Below are positions 1-6,642 of a stretch of 13,196 nucleotides of DNA, one piece after another. The notes below the pieces were generated by a model. The model was not told the origin of the DNA. It saw only the letters and a list, made by a program, of their open reading frames with translations, and did no database searches. The stretch covers positions 1 to 13,196 of the forward strand of contig JAUNHF010000022.1 of the NCBI GenBank assembly GCA_030524065.1. Direction: 5' to 3'. The first letter of the stretch is position 1, and every line of letters begins with the position of its first letter. The translations under genes were made by a program, and so were the position numbers. The stretch comes from Deinococcus sp. (lineage in GTDB: Bacteria > Deinococcota > Deinococci > Deinococcales > Deinococcaceae).

Positions 1-245
1 TTGGCCTGCACGTCCGAGCCGATGGCGACCACCACCACGTCAAAGTCGCCCACGCCGATGGCGCGCATGCCGCGCTCGTCGGTGGCGTCCAGGATGGCGG
101 CGTGGGTCACGCGGTTCATGATGCGCTCCACGTTTTCCTCCACATGGTCAATGGCGACGACCTCGTGGCCCATCTCGTACAGGGTGGTGGCGACGGCGCT
201 GCCGAAGCGCCCCAGGCCCACCACCAGACACTGCTTGGATTTCAT
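1..245 (-). CDS. ktrA: KtrA/TrkA-type K+ uptake regulatory subunit (5' part, truncated by window edge)
   Basis: The minus-strand frame starts at ATG (243-245) and stays open to the window edge, giving the first 81 residues. The protein begins MKSKQCLVVGLGRFG. The GxGxxG dinucleotide-binding motif (G10, G12, G15) and the acidic residue ending the second beta strand (VVAID, D33) are the hallmarks of an RCK/TrkA-N Rossmann domain. This family forms cytoplasmic octameric rings that bind nucleotides and gate the membrane channel KtrB. The KtrB gene is in this window on the same strand, about 2.2 kb upstream, which supports the assignment. The C-terminal RCK_C domain would lie outside the window. 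No leaderless-type -10 lies close to the ATG and no good Shine-Dalgarno is seen, so how translation starts is unclear. The separation from ktrB by two other genes is unusual, since the pair is often adjacent. Confidence 0.9.
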   Translation of the reverse strand, partial: MKSKQCLVVGLGRFGSAVATTLYEMGHEVVAIDHVEENVERIMNRVTHAAILDATDERGMRAIGVGDFDVVVVAIGSDVQA

Positions 246-287
246 GTCGGGATCCCCGCGCTGTTGCCGCCTTGCATCACGCCTGGC

Positions 288-293
288 ATGATA
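288..293 (-). promoter_or_regulatory. weak candidate -10 (TATCAT) for ktrA
   Basis: In the 106 bp between the hydrolase stop (352-354) and the ktrA start, the minus strand carries TATCAT, 42 nt before the ktrA ATG. No convincing -35 is found about 17 bp upstream of it. It would give a leader of about 35 nt, unlike the leaderless starts elsewhere in the window. The same spacer has a T5 tract on the minus strand (325-329) but no stable stem in front of it, so I do not call a terminator for the hydrolase gene here. Confidence 0.25.
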
Positions 294-351
294 CTGCGCT
301 GAAGTCTGGATCACCTGGGTGCACAAAAACTCTGGCAACCCCGGACGGCTC

Positions 352-1749
352 CTACGCGGTTGTGAGCCGCCTGCCAAGTAGACCAGCGCAGGCCAGCGCA
401 GCAGCCCAGAGTGCAGCGCTGCTGGGCAGCAAGGTCAAGGTGACCGGCCAGGACAGAGGCGACGCACCGAAGGCGAACCAGGGCAGCAGGGCCACGGCTA
501 CAGGAAACAGGGCCAGGGGCAGCAGCGAGATGACCCGCCGCCAGCGCGGCCAAGTTCGCGTCCGCTCGTGCCAGCGGGCGTGCTGACGGCAGGACCAGAC
601 CGCCCAGAGGGTGAGGACGGCGCCCAGCGTCAGCAGCAACAGGTCCAGTGTGAGTGTCGGGGAGCGCATCTGCTGTACTGGTAGCCCGTGCCGGGCGCGG
701 AGCAGATTGAGGGTGAGCAGCGCAGCCGGGCCGTTGCTGTCCAGCAGTGCGGCGAGCGCGGTGTCTGTAGAAGGGTCATACACCATGTGTGAAGCCGCCG
801 TCACCAGGTTGCCGCCGTGGCCCAGATAGGCGGGAAGCTCCGGCGAGCTGATGGCATACCAGCCCATGCCATAGGTGCTGTCTGCCCCACGCGGGGGGCT
901 CTGCATCAGGTGGCGCTGCTGAGCGGTCATCAGCTGTGGACGCGGGCCGAACTGCTCCTGAAGCCAGTGCCCCAGGGCCTCGGCGCTGGTGACCACTCCA
1001 CCGCTGCCCAGGCACAGGCCGGCGGGTTCGCTGGCGGACAGTGCCAACTTCAGCAGCATGGTGTGCCCGCCCGCCTGACCACTGAATGTTTCGGCGCAGT
1101 TCTCGGCCAGATAGGCGTGCATGCCCAGGGGCCGCAGGATACGCCGCTGCACAGTGGCTCCGAACGGCTCTCCCGTCACCCGCTCTATCAAAAGTGCCAG
1201 CAGGGCGTAGTTGACGTTGGCGTACTCGAACCGTATGCCGGGGTCAGCGCTGAGCCTGGCCTGTTGTAAGCCTTGCAGCAGGGCCTGCCGGGTGACGCGC
1301 TGGCTTCCCAGCCCCTGTCCGGAGGCAAGGTCGCTGAGTCCAGAGGTCTGGTTCAGCAGGTGCCGCACGGTGATTTGGCGGGCACGCGGGTCGGCCATCC
1401 GGAAGGTGGGCAGCACTTCCTGCACCGGGAGGTCCAGCTGAAGCTGCCCGCTTTCTGCCAGCTGTAAGGCAGCGAGCGCCGTAAACGACTTGCTCATGGA
1501 GGCAATGGCAACCGGGGTCTGCGGACTGAGGCCGGAGCCGTACAGCCTGGTCTGGCCCTGCTGAACGACCACGACCGCCACGCCCGGAACACCTGTCTGC
1601 TGCTGAAACTGCTGGATGACAGCCTCGACTTGAGCCGGTGACAGGGGCTGGCCGGCTGATACTTGGCTGGCTGGTACCTGGCCGGCTGCCTTCTGGTTTT
1701 GGGTCAGGGCCAGGCTGCACATCAGCGTCAGGAACAGCAAAACTCGCAT
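352..1749 (-). CDS. membrane-anchored serine beta-lactamase-family hydrolase (class C / PBP4*-like)
   Basis: This is a 465-residue protein. Residues 1-24 look like a signal peptide (MRVLLFLTLMCSLALTQ...). A Gln/Ala/Pro-rich linker follows, then a beta-lactamase/transpeptidase-like domain at about 35-350. The three active-site elements are visible: SxxK (S84-M85-S86-K87), YxN (Y176-A-N178) and HGG (311-313) in the place of KTG. The region after 360 holds three probable membrane helices (about 364-386, 405-428, 433-458), so the catalytic domain should sit outside the cytoplasm, tethered by its C-terminus. The family includes D-aminopeptidases, esterases and class C beta-lactamases, so the substrate cannot be told from sequence. 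The ATG lies 29 bp from the divergent regulator gene. Upstream there is only CACACT, one mismatch from TANNNT, ending 6 nt before the ATG. It sits between ktrB and ktrA and has no obvious link to potassium. Confidence 0.88.
   Translation of the reverse strand: MRVLLFLTLMCSLALTQNQKAAGQVPASQVSAGQPLSPAQVEAVIQQFQQQTGVPGVAVVVVQQGQTRLYGSGLSPQTPVAIASMSKSFTALAALQLAESGQLQLDLPVQEVLPTFRMADPRARQITVRHLLNQTSGLSDLASGQGLGSQRVTRQALLQGLQQARLSADPGIRFEYANVNYALLALLIERVTGEPFGATVQRRILRPLGMHAYLAENCAETFSGQAGGHTMLLKLALSASEPAGLCLGSGGVVTSAEALGHWLQEQFGPRPQLMTAQQRHLMQSPPRGADSTYGMGWYAISSPELPAYLGHGGNLVTAASHMVYDPSTDTALAALLDSNGPAALLTLNLLRARHGLPVQQMRSPTLTLDLLLLTLGAVLTLWAVWSCRQHARWHERTRTWPRWRRVISLLPLALFPVAVALLPWFAFGASPLSWPVTLTLLPSSAALWAAALACAGLLGRRLTTA
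1648..1688 (-). repeat. in-frame 30-bp-period repeat in hydrolase linker
   Basis: The 11-mer CTGGCCGGCTG occurs at 1648-1658 and again at 1678-1688. The period is exactly 30 bp, or ten codons. It encodes the recurring AGQ at residues 22-24 and 32-34 in the low-complexity linker between the signal peptide and the hydrolase domain. It is probably a short linker duplication rather than a regulatory repeat. Confidence 0.55.
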
Positions 1750-1765
1750 GGCCCCAGTGTGCGGC

Positions 1766-1771
1766 TATGCT
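1766..1771 (+). promoter_or_regulatory. leaderless-type -10 (TATGCT) of winged-helix regulator
   Basis: TATGCT ends 7 nt before the ATG at 1779, which puts the expected transcription start at or next to the start codon. No Shine-Dalgarno and no -35 resembling TTGACA is seen. The element lies inside the 29 bp spacer shared with the divergent hydrolase gene, so one bound protein could block both promoters. A palindromic TTGCAA (1774-1779) overlaps the start. Confidence 0.6.
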
Positions 1772-1778
1772 GCTTGCA

Positions 1779-2420
1779 ATGGAACGCTCTGATGAAAGCA
1801 GCCTGTGGGTCAGCGAGGCAGAGGTGGCCCAGGTCGTGACGCGGGTGCCGCAGATGCAGCAGCTGCGGCACTTCATGACCGCAGGCGGCTTCACGGTTCT
1901 CGGCTTTGCGCGGGCGATGGGCTGGAGCGATGTGCGGGCTTACCGGCAGGTGGAGCGCTACCTCGCGCTTGGTTTGCTGGCCGTGCTGCGCGAGCAGCGG
2001 CGGGCCGGACGCGCCATCAAGGTCTACCACTGCCCCTACCGCAGCTTTTTCGTGCCTCTGTCGTTGTTTAGCGCCGAGGAGTACCTTGCGCTGAGCTTTC
2101 AGCCCTATGAGGCAGACATCCGCACGCAGCTGGCGCAGGCCGTAAGCACCGGGCCAGAGGCACTGGGAGGGTTCCTGTGTGGAGCGGCAGGCGAGCAGGG
2201 TGTGTCTCTGGTGCCAGCAGACCGGCAGGGGAGACCCTGGCAGCCCCGCGCTTCCGGTGGGCCAGCGCTGCACTACAGTATCTGTCCGCTGCATCTCAGC
2301 TACGAGCAGGCCCAGGAGATGGCCCGTGAACTGGAAGCCGTGCTGGAAAAATACGGCCAGCTGGGCGGCCCCGCCCGCTACCTGTACCAGGTCATCCTGA
2401 CGCCAGATCAGCGTGGCTAA
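1779..2420 (+). CDS. winged-helix transcriptional regulator (ArsR-like fold, unassigned family)
   Basis: This is a 213-residue protein. Residues about 24-85 read as a winged helix-turn-helix: helices around 28-34, 40-48 (GFARAMGWS) and 51-65 (DVRAYRQVERYLALGL), then a basic wing (REQRRAGRAIKVYHC). The remainder (about 88-213) matches no effector domain I recognise. It has an amphipathic C-terminal helix (177-193, AQEMARELEAVLEKYG) that could dimerise the protein. An upstream in-frame extension to 1638 exists, but it runs antisense through the hydrolase gene. ATG 1779 is preferred because a TATGCT -10 sits 7 nt before it; ATG 1767 would overlap that element. The gene is divergent from the serine hydrolase with 29 bp between start codons, so it most plausibly controls that gene and itself. 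This is inference from layout. It is convergent with ktrB. Confidence 0.82.
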   Translation: MERSDESSLWVSEAEVAQVVTRVPQMQQLRHFMTAGGFTVLGFARAMGWSDVRAYRQVERYLALGLLAVLREQRRAGRAIKVYHCPYRSFFVPLSLFSAEEYLALSFQPYEADIRTQLAQAVSTGPEALGGFLCGAAGEQGVSLVPADRQGRPWQPRASGGPALHYSICPLHLSYEQAQEMARELEAVLEKYGQLGGPARYLYQVILTPDQRG

Positions 2421-2431
2421 AGGAAATGGAC

Positions 2432-2466
2432 CAGCGGCGCGGCAGGGGCTGGCCCCGTTGCTGCTG
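2432..2466. terminator. hairpin between convergent regulator and ktrB genes
   Basis: The 54 bp between the two stop codons contains an inverted repeat. A perfect GGGG (2445-2448)/CCCC (2453-2456) stem has a CTGG tetraloop, and an outer CAGC (2432-2435)/GCTG (2463-2466) closes it around an imperfect middle. There is no T-tract on either side, so it is a non-canonical candidate for a shared bidirectional terminator. Confidence 0.45.
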
Positions 2467-2474
2467 AGCTCGGC

Positions 2475-3866
2475 CTAGCCCACCAGAATGTCGCGCTCGG
2501 CGGGATAGCGCACGCCCCGCTGCCGCTGGCCGCGCAGGCTAAAGGCCACCGCGAAGGTAAGAGGCCCGATGCGGCCCAGGTACATCAGCACACTGAGAAT
2601 GATCAGTCCCGCGTCGTTGATGTGGGGGGTGGTGTTCAGGCTCAGGCCCACCGTGGCGGCGGCGCTGACCGTCTCGAACAGCAGGTGCGTAAAGTCCATG
2701 TGCGGGTTGGTCAGCAGCATCAGAAAAAAGGCGGTCATGACCATCAGGGTGTACAGCATGGCGACGGTGGTGGCCCGCACCACGTTGTCCTTTTCTACCC
2801 GCCGCCCAAACGCGATCAGCTCGCCGCGTCCCAGCACCATGTTCCAGGCCGACCCGGCCAGGATGGCGAAGGTGGAGGTCTTGATGCCGCCGCCTGTAGA
2901 GCCGCTGCCCCCGCCAATGTACATCAGGACGATCAGCACCATCAGGGTGGCGCTGCGCATACTCTCGATATCCACCGTGCTGAACCCGCCCGAACGGGGG
3001 GTCATGCTCTGAAAAAAGGCAGCCAGGAGCCGGCCATGCCAGGGCAGCGGCTCCAGCGTGGCGTGGTTGCCCGATTCCAGCAGCAGGACAGCGAGAAAGC
3101 CGGTGAGCAGCAAAGCGGCGGTGGTAAAGAGGGTCAGCAGCGAGTACACGGTCAGCCGGTGCTCACGCGGACGCTGCACCCAGTTCACCACGTTGAACTG
3201 CACGATAAAGCCCAGTGCCCCCAGAATGACCAGCGCCGAGAGGGTCAGGCTGACCAGCGGGTCGCTGACATACTGCGGCATCCCGCCCGGCACCACCACG
3301 AAGCCGGCGTTGTTGAACGCGCTGACCGAGTGAAAAGCGGCCTGAAACAGCCCCTCGCTCAGCCCGAACTGCGGCACGAAGCGCAGGGTCAGCAGCGCGG
3401 CGCCGACCAGTTGCAGGCCCAGAGCGTAAGCAAAGATGGTCCGCAGTAGCCGCACCACGCTGCCGGTGTCCAGGCTGCTGATCTGTGCCTGAAGGTGCTG
3501 GCGCTGGGAAAAGTTGACCCGCCTCCCGGTCAGAAAGGCAAACAGCGTGCCGAACGAGAGGATGCCCAGCCCCCCCAGCAAAAACAACACCATCAGGATG
3601 ACCTGGCCGTAGCGGGTAAAGGTCTCGCCGGTATCGGCCACCACCAGCCCGGTGATGGTCAGCGCGCTGGTGGCGGTAAACAGCAAGTCTACGCTGGTCA
3701 TTTCGGCTTCCGGGCGCACCACGCCGGGCAGGTGCAGCGCGGCGGTCGCCAGCAGAATCCCGGCGAAGTACGCCAGGGCAATCAGCTGCGGTGGTTGCAG
3801 CCGGGCGTACCAGGAGCGCCTGGGCTTGGGCTGCCCCACCGGAGCCGGGCGAGAAACGAGCGGCAT
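2475..3866 (-). CDS. ktrB: KtrB/TrkH-type potassium uptake channel subunit
   Basis: This 463-residue integral membrane protein has the four-fold pseudo-repeated M1-P-M2 layout of the TrkH/KtrB/HKT superfamily. The four pore-loop signatures are visible: TSALTITGLVV (66-76), HSVSAFNNAGF (179-189), SMTPRSGGFSTVD (287-299) and SAAATVGLSL (401-410). Each has the glycine that lines the K+ selectivity filter. A Gly/Ser-rich segment (GGGSGSTGGGIKT, 318-330) corresponds to the flexible gating loop in the third repeat. The C-terminus carries YLGRIGPLT (429-437), typical of KtrB. It imports K+, probably driven by Na+ or membrane potential, under control of the KtrA ring. The ATG at 3864-3866 is preceded by TACAAT with a 6-nt gap. 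The start lies back-to-back with the exporter gene, 49 bp apart. Confidence 0.94.
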   Translation of the reverse strand: MPLVSRPAPVGQPKPRRSWYARLQPPQLIALAYFAGILLATAALHLPGVVRPEAEMTSVDLLFTATSALTITGLVVADTGETFTRYGQVILMVLFLLGGLGILSFGTLFAFLTGRRVNFSQRQHLQAQISSLDTGSVVRLLRTIFAYALGLQLVGAALLTLRFVPQFGLSEGLFQAAFHSVSAFNNAGFVVVPGGMPQYVSDPLVSLTLSALVILGALGFIVQFNVVNWVQRPREHRLTVYSLLTLFTTAALLLTGFLAVLLLESGNHATLEPLPWHGRLLAAFFQSMTPRSGGFSTVDIESMRSATLMVLIVLMYIGGGSGSTGGGIKTSTFAILAGSAWNMVLGRGELIAFGRRVEKDNVVRATTVAMLYTLMVMTAFFLMLLTNPHMDFTHLLFETVSAAATVGLSLNTTPHINDAGLIILSVLMYLGRIGPLTFAVAFSLRGQRQRGVRYPAERDILVG

Positions 3867-3872
3867 CCCTGC

Positions 3873-3878
3873 ATTGTA
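3873..3878 (-). promoter_or_regulatory. leaderless-type -10 (TACAAT) of ktrB
   Basis: On the minus strand TACAAT (5 of 6 match to TATAAT) ends 6 nt before the ktrB ATG. No SD is present in the gap and no -35 is recognisable 17-18 bp upstream. It faces away from the exporter -10 at 3904-3909, 25 bp away, so the two polymerase footprints would overlap. Confidence 0.65.
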
Positions 3879-3903
3879 GGTTCTGGCGCCCAGCCGGGAC
3901 TGT

Positions 3904-3909
3904 TACGCT
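3904..3909 (+). promoter_or_regulatory. leaderless-type -10 (TACGCT) of the LysE-family gene
   Basis: TACGCT ends 6 nt before GTG 3916. It is preceded by TG one base upstream (TGTTACGCT, an extended -10 pattern). No SD fits the 6-nt gap. It supports GTG 3916 as the true start. Confidence 0.6.
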
Positions 3910-3915
3910 GCCAGG

Positions 3916-4518
3916 GTGAGTGATGTTCTGTCTGCCTTTGTGCTGGGCCTGGGGCTGATTATGGCGATTGGCCCGCAAAATGCCTTTGTGATTCGCCAGG
4001 GGCTGCGGCGCGAATACGCCCTACTGGCCGCCCTGACCTGCGCCCTGAGCGACACGGTCCTGATGACCCTGGGCGTGCTGGGGGTGGGCCGACTGCTGGC
4101 CGCTCGCCCAGAACTGGTGACGCTGGGCACGCTGGCAGGCGCAGCCTTTTTGCTGTGGTACGGCGCACAGGCGTTTCGCTCGGCCCGGCGTCCGCAGCCG
4201 CCGGAGCTGGGCGGGCCGGCGGCGCTCAGGCCAGGGGACATCGCTGCGCGGGCGGCCGCGTTCTCCTTTCTGAACCCGCACGCCCTGCTGGACACCTTCG
4301 TGCTGGTGGGCGGAGCCAGCGCCTCGGCCGCGCAGCCGGGACTGTTTTTGACCGGGGTGGTCGCGGCTTCGTGGGTGTGGTTTTTTGGGCTGGCCGGGGC
4401 GGCGCGGGGCCTGGCCTCTCAGATGCGCTCGGTGCGGCCCTGGCAGGCGGTGGACGTGCTGGTGGGGCTGATGATGTGGGCCACTGCGGCGCACTTGCTG
4501 CTGGGAGTGCTGCGCTAG
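3916..4518 (+). CDS. LysE/ArgO family basic amino-acid exporter
   Basis: This 200-residue protein has about six membrane helices (roughly 4-26, 35-60, 66-88, 112-132, 142-165, 175-198), the standard size and topology of LysE/ArgO/RhtB exporters. The diagnostic GPQNAFVIRQG (19-29) follows the first helix. FLLWYGAQAF (78-87), SFLNPHALLDTFV (117-129) and ASWVWFFGLA (151-160) align with E. coli ArgO from memory. Proteins of this family export lysine or arginine (and toxic analogues) through the cytoplasmic membrane. The match to ArgO is close, but the exact substrate is inferred. It starts at GTG, 49 bp from the divergent ktrB start. LysE genes elsewhere are often paired with a divergent LysR-type regulator (LysG/ArgP); none is present here. 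The exonuclease gene follows after 48 bp with its own -10. Confidence 0.92.
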   Translation: MSDVLSAFVLGLGLIMAIGPQNAFVIRQGLRREYALLAALTCALSDTVLMTLGVLGVGRLLAARPELVTLGTLAGAAFLLWYGAQAFRSARRPQPPELGGPAALRPGDIAARAAAFSFLNPHALLDTFVLVGGASASAAQPGLFLTGVVAASWVWFFGLAGAARGLASQMRSVRPWQAVDVLVGLMMWATAAHLLLGVLR

Positions 4519-4554
4519 GGCCGCCTATCCCTGAATCTGGGGCCGGAATGCGGC

Positions 4555-4560
4555 TAAGCT
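4555..4560 (+). promoter_or_regulatory. leaderless-type -10 (TAAGCT) of the DnaQ-like gene
   Basis: TAAGCT ends 6 nt before GTG 4567, in the context GGCTAAGCT. The gap is GAGGGG, which is purine-rich but directly abuts the GTG, too close for a normal SD. It supports GTG as the start and an independent promoter rather than read-through from the exporter gene. Confidence 0.55.
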
Positions 4561-4566
4561 GAGGGG

Positions 4567-5127
4567 GTGCCAGATACCAAGTGGGGTGGAGACGCTGTTG
4601 TCTTCGACCTGGAAACGACCGGCCTGTCTCCTGAGCGGGACGGCATTGTAGAGATAGGCGCCCTGCGAATTCGCGGCGGGCGCGTAGTGAGCGAAGACCC
4701 TTACCAGACGCTGGTGCGCCCCCAGAACAGCCTGGGTGAAAGCGTGGCGATTCCTTGGCGTGCCGAGCGGATTCACGGCATCAGCAACGATATGGTGGCG
4801 GCGGCGCCCAGCATCGCGCAGGTGCTGCCCGAGTTTCTGGACTGGGCCGGTGACGCGCCGCTGGTGGCGCACAACATCGGGTTCGATTCGGGCTTTATGC
4901 GGGCCGCCGCCGGGCGCTGCGGCCTGACCTGGGCGCCCCGGCAGGAAATCTGCACCGTGCAGCTGTCGCGCCGCGCCTTCCCGCGTGAGCGCAGGCACAA
5001 CCTCGACTCGCTGGCCGGGCGGCTGGGCCTGAGTTTTAGCGAAGGTGGCCGTCACCGCTCGCTGGGCGACGTAGAAGTGACGGCAGCGGCGTATCTGCGG
5101 CTGCTGGAGCTGTTGGGCAAGGGCTGA
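4567..5127 (+). CDS. DEDDh 3'-5' exonuclease, DnaQ/epsilon-like
   Basis: This 186-residue single-domain protein carries all catalytic motifs of the DEDDh family. ExoI is VVFDLETTG (D14, E16), ExoII is [12 protein letters not shown] (D107), and ExoIII is HRSLGDVE (H163 with D168). The family uses two metal ions to remove nucleotides from 3' ends. Members act as the proofreading epsilon subunit of DNA polymerase III, as PolC-type exonuclease domains, or in repair and RNA processing. The length and fold fit a stand-alone epsilon-like subunit. I see no clear C-terminal polymerase-binding tail, so assignment as the replicative dnaQ is plausible but not proven. The start is GTG, chosen from the adjacent -10 and because the first beta strand ([10 protein letters not shown]) begins at residue 9. 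It is flanked by independently transcribed genes, so the context adds nothing about its role. Confidence 0.92.
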   Translation: MPDTKWGGDAVVFDLETTGLSPERDGIVEIGALRIRGGRVVSEDPYQTLVRPQNSLGESVAIPWRAERIHGISNDMVAAAPSIAQVLPEFLDWAGDAPLVAHNIGFDSGFMRAAAGRCGLTWAPRQEICTVQLSRRAFPRERRHNLDSLAGRLGLSFSEGGRHRSLGDVEVTAAAYLRLLELLGKG

Positions 5128-5221
5128 ACGCAGGAAAAAAGGGGAAGGCCAGGCCCACTCCTGCCCGCCTGCCGCTGGATTTTGACTTGCTCCCTGGTGC
5201 GGCCGAGCGGCGTGCAGGCGC

Positions 5222-5227
5222 TATGCT
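5222..5227 (+). promoter_or_regulatory. leaderless-type -10 (TATGCT) of TPR gene
   Basis: TATGCT ends 8 nt before ATG 5236. The gap (AGGCGGCA) contains AGGCGG, only 2 nt from the ATG and so too close for an ordinary SD. A TTGACT at 5182-5187 resembles a -35 but lies 34 bp upstream, too far for this -10. The rest of the 108-bp spacer (5128-5235) shows an A6 run near its start and nothing else I can name. Confidence 0.5.
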
Positions 5228-5235
5228 AGGCGGCA

Positions 5236-6642
5236 ATGACCGACGCCGCAACATTCTGGCCGCTGGCCTGCGAAGCCCTGGCGGAGGGAGACTTCGAGCA
5301 GGCGTTTGCCCTGCTGCAAGCTGGCACCCTGCTTTCGGCCCCGGCCGAGCAGGCCCGCTACGCTCTGCTGGCTGGGTCCCTGCACGCCCTGTACGGGGAG
5401 CTAGCCGCAGAAGAATTGACTCTCAGCCTCTCAGAAGCCCGCCGGCTGGACCCGGCCCTGAGCGCGGACGCGCTGTTTCTCGCCCTGAGCGCCGAGGCGG
5501 CGGCCCGCGCCCAGGGACCGCAGGCCGCGCCGCCCCCGCCTGAAGCCTGCGCGGCCCCCGATCCGCTGGCCCGCTTTCATGCCCTGAGCGCGCTGGTGCT
5601 GGCCGGCCGCCTGAGCGAAGGGGTCACGCTGAAGCTGGACCCCGCCGAACTGCCCGCCCACCTGAGCTGGCGGGCCGCCGCGCTACAGGCCGAGGCGCAC
5701 GAGGGCCTGGGCAACAGTGCGCAGGCCGCTGACCTGTTTGCGCAGGCGGCCGCCGGGGCACGCGGCCCCGACCGCGCCGTGATGCTCCAAGAGGGCGCGG
5801 CCCTGCGGCTGGCGCAGGGCCAGCTGGAAGCGGCGGGGCAGGCGCTGGCCGAAGCCCGCCCCCTGTACTCAGCGCAGATCAGCGACCCGCAGGAAGCGCT
5901 GAACCTGTCCACCTGGCATTACCTTCAGGCGCAGGTGCAGCTGGCCCTGGGCCACGCCGACACTGCCCTGACCGAAATTGAGGCGGCGGCGGGGCTGGAA
6001 GCCGGGCACGGCGATCCCAGCTACGGCGTGGCGCTGGTGCAGGGCCAGGCGCTCAATGCCCTGGGCCGCTCTGAAGAGGCGCTGGCGGCGTTCGGGCGGG
6101 CGGTAGAGCTGGCGCAGCACGGCGACCGGCCCTACGCGCAGCACGAACTGGCGGTGGCGCTGCTGGACCTGGACCGCCCGCTGGAAGCGCAGGAGATGTT
6201 GGAAACCATCGCCCGCGAGCCGGACTATCCCTTTCAGGCCGAGATTCTGGCTGACCTGGCCGAGTGCGACTACCGCCTAGGCCAGCTGGCCCAGGCCCAG
6301 GCCGGCGCCGAGCAGGCGCTGCGCCAGGGCGCGGTGGTGCCGGCCAGCCTGGTGCTGGGCAATGTGGCGCTGGAGTATTACCACCTGGACGACGCCCTGG
6401 CCCACTTTGAGCGGGTGATCGGGGCTTCGCCCGAGGGCAGCCGCGACTGGCTGATCGGCCACCAGATGACAGCCGACATCCTGGCGCAGCAGGGCTTCCG
6501 CGAGCCGGCGCAGGTGTATTCCCATGCCCAGCAGGCCCTGGAATACACCTCTGAGGGCGATGAGTGGCAGGCCACCTTGCAGGCCCACCGGGACCGCGCC
6601 GCCGAGCTGATGCAGGGGGGCGGGGGACGGGTGCTCAACTGA
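5236..6642 (+). CDS. TPR-repeat protein, cytoplasmic, function unknown
   Basis: This 468-residue, Ala/Leu/Glu-rich protein has no signal peptide or membrane helix. From about residue 145 onwards it is a run of helix-turn-helix units of about 35 residues with TPR-like spacing. Examples are ALQAEAHEGLGNSAQAADLF (149-168), ALNALGRSEEALAAFGRAVE (272-291) and DLAECDYRLGQLAQAQAGAE (340-359). I count about seven units to residue 400. The N-terminal 90 residues look like two or three diverged units, separated by an Ala/Pro linker (93-110). TPR arrays are protein-binding scaffolds and no catalytic motif is seen, so the partner is unknown. Its TGA overlaps the ATG of tsaE by one base (TGATG), so the two are probably translated together. 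The end of the gene is very G-rich (G6, G5 and G3 runs at 6615-6631). Confidence 0.85.
   Translation: MTDAATFWPLACEALAEGDFEQAFALLQAGTLLSAPAEQARYALLAGSLHALYGELAAEELTLSLSEARRLDPALSADALFLALSAEAAARAQGPQAAPPPPEACAAPDPLARFHALSALVLAGRLSEGVTLKLDPAELPAHLSWRAAALQAEAHEGLGNSAQAADLFAQAAAGARGPDRAVMLQEGAALRLAQGQLEAAGQALAEARPLYSAQISDPQEALNLSTWHYLQAQVQLALGHADTALTEIEAAAGLEAGHGDPSYGVALVQGQALNALGRSEEALAAFGRAVELAQHGDRPYAQHELAVALLDLDRPLEAQEMLETIAREPDYPFQAEILADLAECDYRLGQLAQAQAGAEQALRQGAVVPASLVLGNVALEYYHLDDALAHFERVIGASPEGSRDWLIGHQMTADILAQQGFREPAQVYSHAQQALEYTSEGDEWQATLQAHRDRAAELMQGGGGRVLN

Noticed and set aside
325..351. possible terminator after the hydrolase gene (T5 tract on the minus strand)
   Set aside because: No stem of useful length lies before the T-run.
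1638..1778. 47-codon N-terminal extension of the winged-helix regulator
   Set aside because: It overlaps the hydrolase signal-peptide region on the other strand, its translation is unlike the rest of the protein, and it would place the TATGCT -10 inside the gene.
2622..3449. 275-codon plus-strand open frame opposite ktrB
   Set aside because: Gln/His/Gly-rich translation antisense to the channel pore loops; no SD or -10 at the start.
5182..5187. TTGACT as a -35 element for the TPR gene
   Set aside because: It is 34 bp from the TATGCT box, and no -10 is found at 16-18 bp from it.
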